NCBI GenBank assembly: GCA_947625155.1 | Contig: CANQNG010000003.1 | Location: 1 to 64,000 of the forward strand | Length of the DNA: 64,000 nucleotides | From: an uncultured Clostridia bacterium | Lineage (GTDB): Bacteria > Bacillota > Clostridia > Oscillospirales > Ruminococcaceae | Direction of reading: 5' to 3' | Shown here: piece by piece, positions 32,755-41,214 of the stretch | Position numbering within the stretch: position 1 is the first letter of the stretch | Layout: each line of letters opens with the position of its first letter | Program-made: the position numbers and the translations under genes | The notes under the pieces: model-generated | What the model was told of the DNA's origin: nothing | Database searches by the model: none | Seen by the model: only the letters and a program-made list of their open reading frames with translations

Positions 32755-33750
32755 TCATTTCCACGATCTCGGCACAAAACGCTCTGTGTACAGATCGACC
32801 GCATACCGGTCGCTCATCCCGGAAATATAGTCGCAGACCGCCCTGTCCACGTCTGTTTCCTTGGCAATGCGGCAGTACAGCTCCGGCATTTTCTCCGGAT
32901 ATTTCCGGAAATACCGATACAGCTCCTCGATCAGGTTCTTTGCTTTCTGCTCCTCATTTTTAGCAGTATGGTTGTGGTAGACATTGGCATACATGAACGT
33001 ATGCAGGGTATCATGTGCTTTCTGGATATCCTCCGCCATGCCGATGCTTTCCGTACCGTGCGCCACAACGGCTGCCACGAGGGTCGTGATACGCTTTGTA
33101 TGCGTATCCCCCAGTACAGCGACCGCATCTGCCGGCAGATCTTCCCGGTGCAGGATCCCCGCACGGACGGCATCCTCGATATCGTGGTTGATGTAGGCGA
33201 TCCGGTCGGCAAAGCGCACGATATTGCCCTCCAGCGTGTCAGCGATCAAATTGGTGTGACAGACGATACCGTTGCGGACAGCCTGTGTCAGGTTCAGCCC
33301 TTCGCCGTTTTTCTCGATGCAGTCCACCACCCGCATACTTTGCTGATAGTGCTTGTACCCATGCGGACAAATGGCATTGAGAACCGCTTCGCCCGCATGC
33401 CCGAACGGGGAATGTCCCAGATCGTGTCCCAGTGCAATGGCTTCGGTCAGATCCTCATTGAGGAAAAGCGCCCTTGCAATGGTGCGTGCCACCTGGGAAA
33501 CTTCCAGTGTATGTGTCAGCCGTGTCCGGTAATGATCGCCCACCGGAGACAGGAACACCTGTGTTTTCCGTTTCAGCCGCCGGAAGGCATTGCTGTGAAG
33601 GATCCTGTCTCTGTCCCGCTGGAATGCTGTCCGGTAGGGGCAAGGCTCTTCCGGATGCAGCCGCTGCACAGCACCGGCACTGGTGCTCAAGCAGGCACGG
33701 CTGTCAAGCTCCCGTGCTTCCCTTGCCTCGAGCTGTTCTCGGATCGTCAT
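32755..33750 (-). CDS. dgt: Deoxyguanosinetriphosphate triphosphohydrolase
   Basis: 331 residues, an HD-domain phosphohydrolase. RDRILHSNAFRRLKRKTQVF, HTLEVSQVARTIARAL, ALGHDLGHSPFGHAGE (the HD motif) and NLIADTLEGNIVRFADRIAYINHDIEDA are the dGTPase signatures. It removes triphosphate from dGTP (or related dNTPs), affecting the dNTP pool next to the primase gene. A GGGTCT-ctttc-AGACCC hairpin (33767-33783) sits right before its ribosome site (ggaggagggg). Confidence 0.95.
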   Translation of the reverse strand: MTIREQLEAREARELDSRACLSTSAGAVQRLHPEEPCPYRTAFQRDRDRILHSNAFRRLKRKTQVFLSPVGDHYRTRLTHTLEVSQVARTIARALFLNEDLTEAIALGHDLGHSPFGHAGEAVLNAICPHGYKHYQQSMRVVDCIEKNGEGLNLTQAVRNGIVCHTNLIADTLEGNIVRFADRIAYINHDIEDAVRAGILHREDLPADAVAVLGDTHTKRITTLVAAVVAHGTESIGMAEDIQKAHDTLHTFMYANVYHNHTAKNEEQKAKNLIEELYRYFRKYPEKMPELYCRIAKETDVDRAVCDYISGMSDRYAVDLYTERFVPRSWK

Positions 33751-33766
33751 GCTGTTCCCCTCCTCC

Positions 33767-33783
33767 GGGTCTCTTTCAGACCC
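33767..33783 (-). promoter_or_regulatory. Hairpin before the dgt ribosome site
   Basis: gggtct-ctttc-agaccc, a 6-bp stem adjoining ggaggagggg on the minus strand. It may affect translation start or message stability. Confidence 0.4.
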
Positions 33784-33841
33784 CTCTATTTATATATACG
33801 TATTTTCTGAGCGAAAACCCTTTTTTTTCGGAAAAATTTTT

Positions 33842-34462
33842 TCAGGCAAAGTCGGAAAAGATCTCCGGAGACGTTTCCATGCGGAGCTTTCCGGCAGAAA
33901 GTTCCGTCAGCGCCTTTTGCAGATCTGGCAGCACTTCCGTCCGCACCAGCAGCGAAAGCGTGACCTCTGCCCCGAAATCCGAGGACTGCTCCACTACCCC
34001 AAATCGGGGCAGCACATTCGTCACCCTGCCGTACAGCGTATAATCCATCCGCAGCGTCAGCGGCACGCACTGGCACATGTGCAGGATCTTTGCAGCCTCA
34101 CAGGCAAGGGCAGCACTGTGCGAATAGGCTCGCACCAGTCCGCCGCCGCCAAGCAGGATCCCCCCAAAATACCGCACGACCACGCAGCACACGTCCGTCA
34201 GCTCACGCTTTTGCAGGACTTCGAGGACCGGCACGCCTGCCGTTCCCTGCGGCTCGCCGTCGTCAGAATAGCGGGAAATATGGTGATCCCGCAGGATATA
34301 GGCATAGACATGGTGCTTTGCCTTGCGGTGGGCAGCCTTGACCTGTGCAATACAGGCAACTGCCTCCTCATTATGCGCCGCCGGGAACAGATACCCGATA
34401 AATTCCGAGCGTTTTTCCACAAAGGATGCCTGCACCGGCGCTGCGATCGTTCTGTAGTCCAT
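33842..34462 (-). CDS. yigZ: YigZ/IMPACT family protein
   Basis: 206 residues. The UPF0029 core (KHHVYAYILRDHHISRYSDDGEPQGTAGVPVLEVLQ, then VVVRYFGGILLGGGGLVRAYS) and a C-terminal DUF1949-like domain. It is linked in other organisms to translation control or ribosome interaction. Role in bacteria uncertain. The start at MDYRTIA (34462) matches the family. The ORF-track extension runs into the L31 terminator. Confidence 0.93.
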   Translation of the reverse strand: MDYRTIAAPVQASFVEKRSEFIGYLFPAAHNEEAVACIAQVKAAHRKAKHHVYAYILRDHHISRYSDDGEPQGTAGVPVLEVLQKRELTDVCCVVVRYFGGILLGGGGLVRAYSHSAALACEAAKILHMCQCVPLTLRMDYTLYGRVTNVLPRFGVVEQSSDFGAEVTLSLLVRTEVLPDLQKALTELSAGKLRMETSPEIFSDFA

Positions 34463-34493
34463 GTTGCCCCCCATAATGAAAAACGGACAGCAA

Positions 34494-34524
34494 TGAAAAA
34501 CGGGCAGCTTATCCAAACCGCCCG
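34494..34524 (-). terminator. rpmE terminator
   Basis: CGGGC...GCCCG followed by TTTTTC on the minus strand, downstream of rpmE. Confidence 0.65.
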
Positions 34525-34537
34525 CTTTACCTTGTGA

Positions 34538-34741
34538 TCACTTGCCCAGATTGAAACGCTTCTTGAATCTGTCAACACGTCCGCCGGTATCGACAAGCTT
34601 CTGCTTACCGGTAAAGAACGGATGGCACTTAGAGCAGATCTCGACCTTGATATCCTGCTTCGTGGACTGCGTTTCGATCACGTTGCCGCAGTGGCAGGTA
34701 ATGGTGGTCTTATACAGCACCGGATGAATATCCTTCTTCAT
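34538..34741 (-). CDS. rpmE: 50S ribosomal protein L31
   Basis: 67 residues. [27 protein letters not shown] and [30 protein letters not shown] are diagnostic. The cysteines (CHC, CSKC) show the zinc-binding form. The start at 34741 is about 110 bases after the expected transcription start, leaving a long leader. Confidence 0.97.
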   Translation of the reverse strand: MKKDIHPVLYKTTITCHCGNVIETQSTKQDIKVEICSKCHPFFTGKQKLVDTGGRVDRFKKRFNLGK

Positions 34742-34854
34742 TGCTTTCACTCCTTCTGCACGTTCTCTGCTCGCAGACCGGAACGGCAATGCCCAGCAGT
34801 CTACGTCAGGCTGTTACAGTAGCCCATCAGTTCCTTTAGACAGTAGTACTTAAC
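34742..34854 (-). promoter_or_regulatory. Long rpmE leader, candidate ribosomal-protein autoregulatory RNA
   Basis: About 110 nt between promoter and rpmE start. It holds possible stems (GGCT...AGCC; AGACTGC...GGTCT). L31 leaders that bind L31 are known in Firmicutes. Assignment here is inference from position and length. Confidence 0.4.
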
Positions 34855-34860
34855 TTAAAT

Positions 34861-34889
34861 AGTATAGCACATTCTCCCGCATTTGTCAA
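34861..34889 (-). promoter_or_regulatory. rpmE promoter
   Basis: Minus-strand TTGACA (34884-34889), 17-base spacer, TGC-TATACT (34861-34866). Confidence 0.85.
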
Positions 34890-35011
34890 GTCCAAAAACA
34901 TGAGAACATATATTTTGGCAGTTGTGTACAGATCCCATTTTACACAGTCCCCGATTCACAGGCATTTCTGCTGTGGAAAAAGGTGGAATGTCCAAAAATA
35001 CGTATCTTTTC

Positions 35012-35040
35012 TTGACAAGCGGGTCGAAATGCGTTATAAT
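35012..35040 (+). promoter_or_regulatory. Promoter of the D,D-carboxypeptidase gene
   Basis: TTGACA (35012-35017), 17-base spacer, TATAAT (35035-35040), a perfect consensus. The stretch 34890-35011 shows nothing else. Confidence 0.9.
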
Positions 35041-35076
35041 AGAGGGGTATACAAAGTTTTGCCGGAGGTGTACAGC

Positions 35077-36141
35077 TTGCAAAAGCAGCGTAAACGGAAT
35101 TTCGCAATGACCCAACAGGGCATGGTGATCCTGCTGATCCTGGTATTGGCGATCATGGTCGTTGGTGTGACCATTATGGTGATCGCTTTCGCAGCCCCCC
35201 CTACCCGAAGCCTTGCAACGGAGCTGGAGACGGAGACCTACATTCTCCCGACTTTAGCGCCTACGGAACCGCCGACGGAACCGGATACCTCGATCTCCTA
35301 CCCGACATTCGGGGAGGATGTACAGCATCCGGAGGATGCGCTCGGCAGCGAACATGCGATCCTGATCGACACGGAGACCAATTCCGTCCTTGCCCTGAAA
35401 GGAGAGGCGGATGAACATATCTTCCCCGCATCCATGACCAAGCTGATGACACTCATCGTTGCCATCGAACATATCGACGATCTGGATGACACGTTCACCA
35501 TGACAGAGGAGATCCTCGAACCCCTGTGGGAAGCTTCCAAAGCTGGCTTTCAGGCTGGCGAGGTCTGCAAGATACGGGATCTGCTCTACGGTGCAGCGCT
35601 CGCATCCGGTGCGGATGCGACTTCCGCTCTGGCAATTTATACTGCCGGTTCAGAAGAGACTTTCGTGGAGTGGATGAACCAGAAATGCACCGAACTCGGG
35701 CTGCAAAACACCCACTTCGTCACCACGAGCGGGCTGCATGACGAGGATCATTACAGTACCATAACAGAGATCGCCATGATCTTGGAATATTGTTTACAGA
35801 ATGACCTCTGCCGGAGCATCATTTCGACCTACAGCTACACCACTGAGCCGACCGAACAGCATCCGGAAGGCATTACGATGTACAATACCATGTACAACCA
35901 TATGTACGGTACAGAGGTAGAGGGCATTTCCATTTTAGGCGGCAAGACCGGATTTACCGATCAGGCAGGACAATGTCTGGCAAGCTACGCTGAAACGCCG
36001 GACGGACACAGATATATCTGTGTCACCAGCTTTGGCACAAGCAAATGGCATCCGGTGTTTGACTGCTTCAAGCTGTACGGCATCGTGACAGGTACTTACC
36101 CCATGGAAACTGAGGCAGCAGAAGAAGCACCCGCTGCCTGA
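35077..36141 (+). CDS. D-alanyl-D-alanine carboxypeptidase-like protein, membrane anchored
   Basis: 354 residues. An N-terminal anchor (MVILLILVLAIMVVGVTIMVIAF) and a Thr/Pro/Glu linker (LAPTEPPTEPDTS) precede the S11 peptidase domain: SMTKLMT (nucleophile), then LASGADATSAL where the common motif is SGN, and GGKTGFTDQAGQ. The Asn of the second motif is replaced by Ala, so activity may be changed. The start is a TTG at 35077, since ggaggtg lies 6 bases upstream and the promoter -10 is at 35040. The ORF-track start at 34900 would lie upstream of the promoter. Followed 64 bases later by the M15-like gene. Confidence 0.88.
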   Translation: MQKQRKRNFAMTQQGMVILLILVLAIMVVGVTIMVIAFAAPPTRSLATELETETYILPTLAPTEPPTEPDTSISYPTFGEDVQHPEDALGSEHAILIDTETNSVLALKGEADEHIFPASMTKLMTLIVAIEHIDDLDDTFTMTEEILEPLWEASKAGFQAGEVCKIRDLLYGAALASGADATSALAIYTAGSEETFVEWMNQKCTELGLQNTHFVTTSGLHDEDHYSTITEIAMILEYCLQNDLCRSIISTYSYTTEPTEQHPEGITMYNTMYNHMYGTEVEGISILGGKTGFTDQAGQCLASYAETPDGHRYICVTSFGTSKWHPVFDCFKLYGIVTGTYPMETEAAEEAPAA

Positions 36142-36205
36142 ACAAAATACATACAGAGAAAAATAGCGTGTAGAACAGAGATCAAAAAGAGATGGAGACA
36201 AAACA

Positions 36206-37231
36206 ATGAAAAAGAACAAAGCAAAAGTACGGAGAAGGATCTCTCCGGATGGGTTTTTTATCCTCTCGTTCTTGGCAGTCGGGATGGTCTGGCCCATCAA
36301 TGAAGCACTGCGCACTGTACAGCAGCACAGACTCGCACCCGGAGAGGGGATCATCGTTGACGGGAGCTTCGCTGGAAGCCCGGCGGAAAGCAGTATCACA
36401 CTGGACAGCCAGCCGGATGAGAGCGAACTGCCAGCCGAAACAGCTGCTGCGGATGATGTCCGCAAAGCCGGGATAGACCTTTCCCTTGGCGGCAGCAGCA
36501 CCCCTGCTAATTGTGTCCTTATCCAAATGGAGCAAACCGACCTGCATAACGGCAGCCTGCTCCAGTTGGACAGCGAACATGAGTTTACAGGTACAGCAGC
36601 AGGGCTGACGACCTTTGCAGAAAAGAATGAGAGCTACCGACTCAAGAATATGGATCTGGAGGTCAAGCCTGTTGTTGTCGAAGCCATGAATAAAATGGCA
36701 GCTGCCTACGAGTCTGTTACAGGCAGGGCAGATCTGATGATCTACAGCACGACCTCTGCCTACGGCGTGGAAGGGAGTTTGTACCCTGATGCACTGCCTG
36801 ACCGAGGCACAGGGCTTTGCGTGGATATTTGCATCCTCAATGATGACGGCACGATCTCCAAGATCAGCGAACCGTATGCGTGGCTGGAGGAAAATGCCTA
36901 TCAATATGGCTTTGTACGCAGCTATACAGAGGCAGATGCCGATACTTCCGGCATCCCCGCAAATTACTACCACTATCGCTATGTCGGGAAAGTACATGCC
37001 GGCATCCTACATGAGCAGGGGCTTTCCCTGAACGCCTACATAGAAATGCTCCGTTCCCATACGCTTTCCGACCCGCTTTACTACACAGATGGCAGCAGTT
37101 CTTACACGGTCTACTATGTCCCCGCAGAGCTGGGGCAGACAAATGTCCCCATCCCACTCAACACGAATTATGAAGTTTCCGGCAATAACACTGACGGTTT
37201 TATTGTCGAAGCAGAGGGAAATATCGGATAA
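36206..37231 (+). CDS. VanY/M15B-like protein, probably inactive
   Basis: 341 residues. An N-terminal membrane segment (GFFILSFLAVGMVWPI) precedes an external region. Residues about 150-290 follow the D-Ala-D-Ala carboxypeptidase M15B layout: LPDRGTGLCVDIC aligns with the SxHxxGxAxD zinc motif, WLEENAYQYGFVRSY with the W...YGF block, and NYYHYRYVG with EPWHxRYVG. The first zinc His is Arg and the catalytic Glu is not conserved, while the final His and Asp remain. A non-catalytic wall-binding or regulatory role is likely. It is just downstream of an S11 carboxypeptidase gene and probably co-transcribed. Confidence 0.7.
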   Translation: MKKNKAKVRRRISPDGFFILSFLAVGMVWPINEALRTVQQHRLAPGEGIIVDGSFAGSPAESSITLDSQPDESELPAETAAADDVRKAGIDLSLGGSSTPANCVLIQMEQTDLHNGSLLQLDSEHEFTGTAAGLTTFAEKNESYRLKNMDLEVKPVVVEAMNKMAAAYESVTGRADLMIYSTTSAYGVEGSLYPDALPDRGTGLCVDICILNDDGTISKISEPYAWLEENAYQYGFVRSYTEADADTSGIPANYYHYRYVGKVHAGILHEQGLSLNAYIEMLRSHTLSDPLYYTDGSSSYTVYYVPAELGQTNVPIPLNTNYEVSGNNTDGFIVEAEGNIG

Positions 37232-37240
37232 AACAACAAG

Positions 37241-37266
37241 AAAAGGGATGCTGCGGCATCCCTTTT
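37241..37266 (+). terminator. Terminator after the M15-like gene
   Basis: aaaagggatgc-tgcg-gcatccctttt, an 11-bp stem with flanking A and T runs. Confidence 0.85.
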
Positions 37267-37282
37267 CTGCTGTATCATAGAG

Positions 37283-37312
37283 AAAAAGGAGCGCCGGAAG
37301 GCGCTCCTTTCC
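37283..37312 (-). terminator. Terminator of the mannanase gene
   Basis: aaaggagcgcc-ggaa-ggcgctccttt, right after the stop codon at 37314, with T-rich sequence on the minus strand. Confidence 0.85.
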
Positions 37313-37313
37313 C

Positions 37314-39641
37314 TTATTCTGCTGCATTGTCAGCAGTTACGGGCAGTTTGTCGTACACATCGATCACAAAGCACAGAATATCCAGTGCATCTTGTGGTTC
37401 GACCTTCGTGTTCAGATCTACATCAGCGTTCATTATCTGTTCATCATCCAGCGTTGTAAGACCCAACAAAAACTTGTTCAGCTCAACGACATCGGCAAGG
37501 TTCACCTTACCGTCCAGTTTCACGTCGCCGTATACAACACCATCCGGTGCAGGCTCAGTCGGCGTATCTGTATCTGTCGGCACATCCGTATCCGTCGGTG
37601 CATCCGTTTCCGTAACTTCCTCTGTCGGGTCTGTGATCCCGGTATCTTTCTTCACCCAAGCATCCACGATGGAAACTTTTGTCGTATCCGCAGGATCCTT
37701 GCCGATACCTGCGTACCAGATCTGCCCTTGGAACGACTTCTGCTGGTTGAGCTGTTCCTTGACAGCATCAATGACCGGATCGTCCTCATCCAGCACATCC
37801 GTGCCGAGCGATACATTGTACAGGTCTTTCACAAGATCGACCTCTACGACACCGCTCTTCGTGGTTTCCCACTGCACGTTTGCCCAGTAGTATTCCCCAT
37901 CGACCTCGATCGAAACACCGAGACAGCCATTTGCGTTATTGATCGCATCATCCGCGATCTCGATCTTCAGGCAGACCACATCGCTCGGCTCAGGCAGGTC
38001 GATCTGATAGATATTGTTCTTGCTGTCAAAGGCAATGCTTGCGTGACCCTCTTCCGGTTCTTCCGGTTCGGTATTCTCGACCGGATTCGTAGCATCGGGG
38101 TCGATCTCGATCGTGCCGAAGTCCGGCAGCTCATCGAGCGTTATGCACATTTCGCTGTTGTACAGCTCCTTAAGGTCAGCCGGGTCGTTGATATTCGGGT
38201 TGCTGACGAAATTGGTGCTTTCCTGTCCGCCGTCATACCACGGCATGTAGTACAGCCATCCAGCCTGATCGCCCTGAATGTTGGCAAGTGTCGGAATGGA
38301 GTCGCACTCAAACATAGCGACCATCTTTGCGCTGTTGAAGCGTTCCATAATGTTATAGAACGTATCTGCGATCGAGCTGACATTGTGCGACTGTCCGCCA
38401 TTGCAGTTGTACTTATCATAGCCCATGATATCCACATACTGATCGCCCGGGTACCAGTTGGCAGAGGTGCTGAAATCATAGCTGTTCCACTCCCAGATGA
38501 GGTTGTGGCAGCCCTTGACATTCGTCAAGTAGTCATAAGTAAATTTCCACAGTGCCTTGTATGCCTTAGAGCCCTCTCTGCCCCACCAGAACCAAGAGGT
38601 ATTCTCACCGCCGTTGCCCTCTGCTTCGTGCAGCGGACGCCAGAGGACGGTGATGTTCTTCTCCTGCAATTTCTGGAACTGTTCAGCCAGAACGTCCAGC
38701 GACTGTGTATAGTACTGATTTTCTTTCGTGCCCTCTTCAGCAGCCTTTGACGGAGAGAAATCCGTCTTTTCAGAATAAGTCGTCTTGTCAAAGGCAAGGG
38801 AAGAACCGATCTCATAGCTTGCAAAATCTGTCGGCACATTCAGGTGGAACGATGCAGTAACGATACCGCCTTTCTGTCCCCATTCCATAGCACGGCTAAA
38901 GCTGCCGTCATCACTGCCGAAGCAGGGATTGCAGTAGTTGCCGAAATCAAAACCACGGATCGCCGGAAGTTTTCCGGTAGTTGCTTCAAGATACTTGAAT
39001 TCGGTTTCTTCATCATGCGGACCGCCGTGATAGATCTCCTGCTGTCCGACAAGGAACTGCTTGCCGTAAATGCTTGCCAAGTACGCCATGACCTGCTTAG
39101 TGCTTTCGATCGCATCGGGGTCGCAGGTGCTTGTCTGTGTCGCCTTGATCTCCGGGCGTGTCGGTGCAACATAATCCGTTACCAGCACGTAGTCAAGGTT
39201 TGTCCAGCCCCATGTACCGACAACGGTAATGGTATTTTCGCCTGCCTTGAGCGAAACTCTGCCCAGATCCAGTTCCGTGAATTCCTCGCACTCGTCAAAC
39301 TTTGCAGTCGTCAAGCCCTCGCCATTGACAGTGACATTGCCCTGCTTGCTGCCGTAGGGGGCAGAGTAGGCAATTTTCAGCGAATAATCGCCTGCCTCCT
39401 CGATGTTCACCGTTACGGAAGCTTCCGGGATAGTCCCCTCGTTGTTGCCAAGGAACACATACCCGGTACCGGAATAGCCTTCCCCCTCCGTCTGGACAGT
39501 CGCATCGTTCACCGTCTTGCCGTCCTCGAACTCTGCCTTGACATTCACCGCAGCAACCGGCATCGGCATCACCAGAAGCGTGTTCACAAGCATTGCCGCA
39601 GCCAAAGTGCCGCCGACACATCTTCTTTTCTTCATCATCAT
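37314..39641 (-). CDS. Secreted CBM35-GH26 beta-mannanase with dockerin
   Basis: 775 residues. Signal peptide (to about residue 31), then a CBM35-like beta-sandwich (about 32-155; GTGYVFLGNNEGT, WGWTNLDYVLV), then a GH26 catalytic domain (about 165-500). The acid/base Glu is in VLWRPLHEAEG and the nucleophile Glu in MVAMFECDSIP. A further sandwich domain of unknown type follows (about 540-680, IYQIDLPEPSD...VDAWVKK), then a Thr/Asp linker and a type I-like dockerin (GDVKLDGKVNLADVVELNKF / ADVDLNTKVEPQDALDIL). It hydrolyses beta-mannan and would dock onto a scaffoldin cohesin. Three in-frame ATGs (39641, 39638, 39635) follow gggagg. The second or third has better spacing. Own promoter. Confidence 0.93.
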   Translation of the reverse strand: MMMKKRRCVGGTLAAAMLVNTLLVMPMPVAAVNVKAEFEDGKTVNDATVQTEGEGYSGTGYVFLGNNEGTIPEASVTVNIEEAGDYSLKIAYSAPYGSKQGNVTVNGEGLTTAKFDECEEFTELDLGRVSLKAGENTITVVGTWGWTNLDYVLVTDYVAPTRPEIKATQTSTCDPDAIESTKQVMAYLASIYGKQFLVGQQEIYHGGPHDEETEFKYLEATTGKLPAIRGFDFGNYCNPCFGSDDGSFSRAMEWGQKGGIVTASFHLNVPTDFASYEIGSSLAFDKTTYSEKTDFSPSKAAEEGTKENQYYTQSLDVLAEQFQKLQEKNITVLWRPLHEAEGNGGENTSWFWWGREGSKAYKALWKFTYDYLTNVKGCHNLIWEWNSYDFSTSANWYPGDQYVDIMGYDKYNCNGGQSHNVSSIADTFYNIMERFNSAKMVAMFECDSIPTLANIQGDQAGWLYYMPWYDGGQESTNFVSNPNINDPADLKELYNSEMCITLDELPDFGTIEIDPDATNPVENTEPEEPEEGHASIAFDSKNNIYQIDLPEPSDVVCLKIEIADDAINNANGCLGVSIEVDGEYYWANVQWETTKSGVVEVDLVKDLYNVSLGTDVLDEDDPVIDAVKEQLNQQKSFQGQIWYAGIGKDPADTTKVSIVDAWVKKDTGITDPTEEVTETDAPTDTDVPTDTDTPTEPAPDGVVYGDVKLDGKVNLADVVELNKFLLGLTTLDDEQIMNADVDLNTKVEPQDALDILCFVIDVYDKLPVTADNAAE

Positions 39642-39713
39642 CTTCCTCCCTCAGGATAATATAGGAAAAACTGTAAAACATTTTTCCTGAAAGTAGATTT
39701 TTCTACAAATATC

Positions 39714-39742
39714 ATTATACCATTTCTCCGCCAAACTTGCAA
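39714..39742 (-). promoter_or_regulatory. Mannanase promoter
   Basis: Minus-strand TTGCAA (39737-39742), 17-base spacer, TATAAT (39714-39719). Confidence 0.75.
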
Positions 39743-39805
39743 GTGCTGTTCAGATTTTTATGCAATTTCACCAATTATTTTAGTGAATTTGCCCAAAACA
39801 GCACA

Positions 39806-39836
39806 TAAAAAAAGAGGACAGTTTCCTGTCCTCTTT
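39806..39836 (-). terminator. tuf terminator
   Basis: aaagaggaca-gtttcc-tgtcctcttt followed by a T run on the minus strand. Confidence 0.85.
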
Positions 39837-39843
39837 AGAGCGC

Positions 39844-41043
39844 TTACTCGTCGATAGAGATGACCACACCAGAACCAACGGTTCTGCCACCCTCACGGAT
39901 AGCGAAACGCAGATTCTGCTCGATAGCGATCGGAGTGATCAGCTCTACGTGCATCTCAACGTTGTCACCGGGGCGGCACATCTCAACGCCCTCCGGCAGA
40001 GTGATGGAGCCGGTAACGTCAGTGGTTCTGAAATAGAACTGCGGCTTGTACTTGTTGAAGAACGGGGTATGACGGCCGCCCTCTTCCTTCTTCAGCACGT
40101 ATACCTGACCGGTAAACTTGGTGTGCGGATGAATAGAACCGGGCTTGCAGAGTACCTGTCCTCTCTCAACGTCCTTTCTCTGGATACCACGGAGCAGTGC
40201 GCCAACGTTGTCGCCAGCCTCGCAGAAATCGAGCGTCTTACGGAACATTTCCAGACCGGTAACGACTGTCTTTGTCTTCTCCTCTTTCAGACCAACGATC
40301 TCAACTTCTTCGCCGACATTCAGCTTACCACGCTCTACACGGCCGGTAACAACAGTACCACGGCCGGAGATCGTCATGGTGTCCTCGATCGGCATCAGGA
40401 ACGGCTTTGCATCGTCTCTCTCAGGCGTCGGGATGTAGTTGTCAACTGCATCCATCAGCTCAAGGATCGGTGCGTAAGCCGGGTCGCTGAGGTCATCCGG
40501 AGCTTCCAGAGCCTTCAGAGCAGAACCCTTGATGATCGGGATATCATCGCCCGGGAAGTCATAGGAAGTCAGGGTATCACGAATATCCATCTCTACCAGT
40601 TCGAGCAGTTCTTCGTCATCGACCTGATCAGCCTTGTTCATGAATACAACGATCGCCGGAACGCCAACCTGACGAGCGAGCAGGATGTGCTCCTTGGTCT
40701 GTGCCATAGGACCGTCAGATGCGGCGACAACGAGGATCGCACCGTCCATCTGTGCAGCACCGGTGATCATGTTCTTTACATAGTCAGCATGACCGGGGCA
40801 GTCCACGTGTGCATAGTGACGCTTGTCAGTCTCATACTCAACGTGAGCGGTGTTGATCGTGATACCACGCTCTCTCTCCTCAGGAGCCTTATCGATCATA
40901 TCGTAAGCCTCATACTTAGCCTGACCCTTCATAGCGAGGGTCTTGGTGATAGCAGCAGTCAACGTGGTCTTACCGTGGTCAACGTGACCGATCGTACCAA
41001 TGTTCACGTGCGGCTTAGTACGCTCAAATTTTGCCTTTGCCAT
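39844..41043 (-). CDS. tuf: Elongation factor Tu
   Basis: 399 residues. [32 protein letters not shown] (P loop GHVDHGKT), [13 protein letters not shown] and MNKADQVDD are the G motifs. It delivers aminoacyl-tRNA to the ribosome. The start at 41043 follows aaggaggaaa. It has its own strong promoter in the 171-base gap after fusA as well as possible read-through. Confidence 0.98.
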   Translation of the reverse strand: MAKAKFERTKPHVNIGTIGHVDHGKTTLTAAITKTLAMKGQAKYEAYDMIDKAPEERERGITINTAHVEYETDKRHYAHVDCPGHADYVKNMITGAAQMDGAILVVAASDGPMAQTKEHILLARQVGVPAIVVFMNKADQVDDEELLELVEMDIRDTLTSYDFPGDDIPIIKGSALKALEAPDDLSDPAYAPILELMDAVDNYIPTPERDDAKPFLMPIEDTMTISGRGTVVTGRVERGKLNVGEEVEIVGLKEEKTKTVVTGLEMFRKTLDFCEAGDNVGALLRGIQRKDVERGQVLCKPGSIHPHTKFTGQVYVLKKEEGGRHTPFFNKYKPQFYFRTTDVTGSITLPEGVEMCRPGDNVEMHVELITPIAIEQNLRFAIREGGRTVGSGVVISIDE

Positions 41044-41080
41044 TGGAATTTCCTCCTTAGAATTCAATTTGGTTTATCCA

Positions 41081-41139
41081 GCTGCGTATGCCGCAGCATC
41101 CGATAACAGTATTATACCACATTTCCCTCCGGAATGCAA
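41081..41139 (-). promoter_or_regulatory. tuf promoter and leader hairpin
   Basis: Minus-strand TTGCAT (41134-41139), 17-base spacer, TATAAT (41111-41116). The transcript begins with a gctgcg-gcata-cgcagc hairpin (41081-41097). Confidence 0.75.
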
Positions 41140-41214
41140 GTGTTTTTGAAAAAATTTCTTGCAAGATCCCCAAAAACTTGCATCTCTTCCGGAAATATAG
41201 AACGCAGGAGCAGA

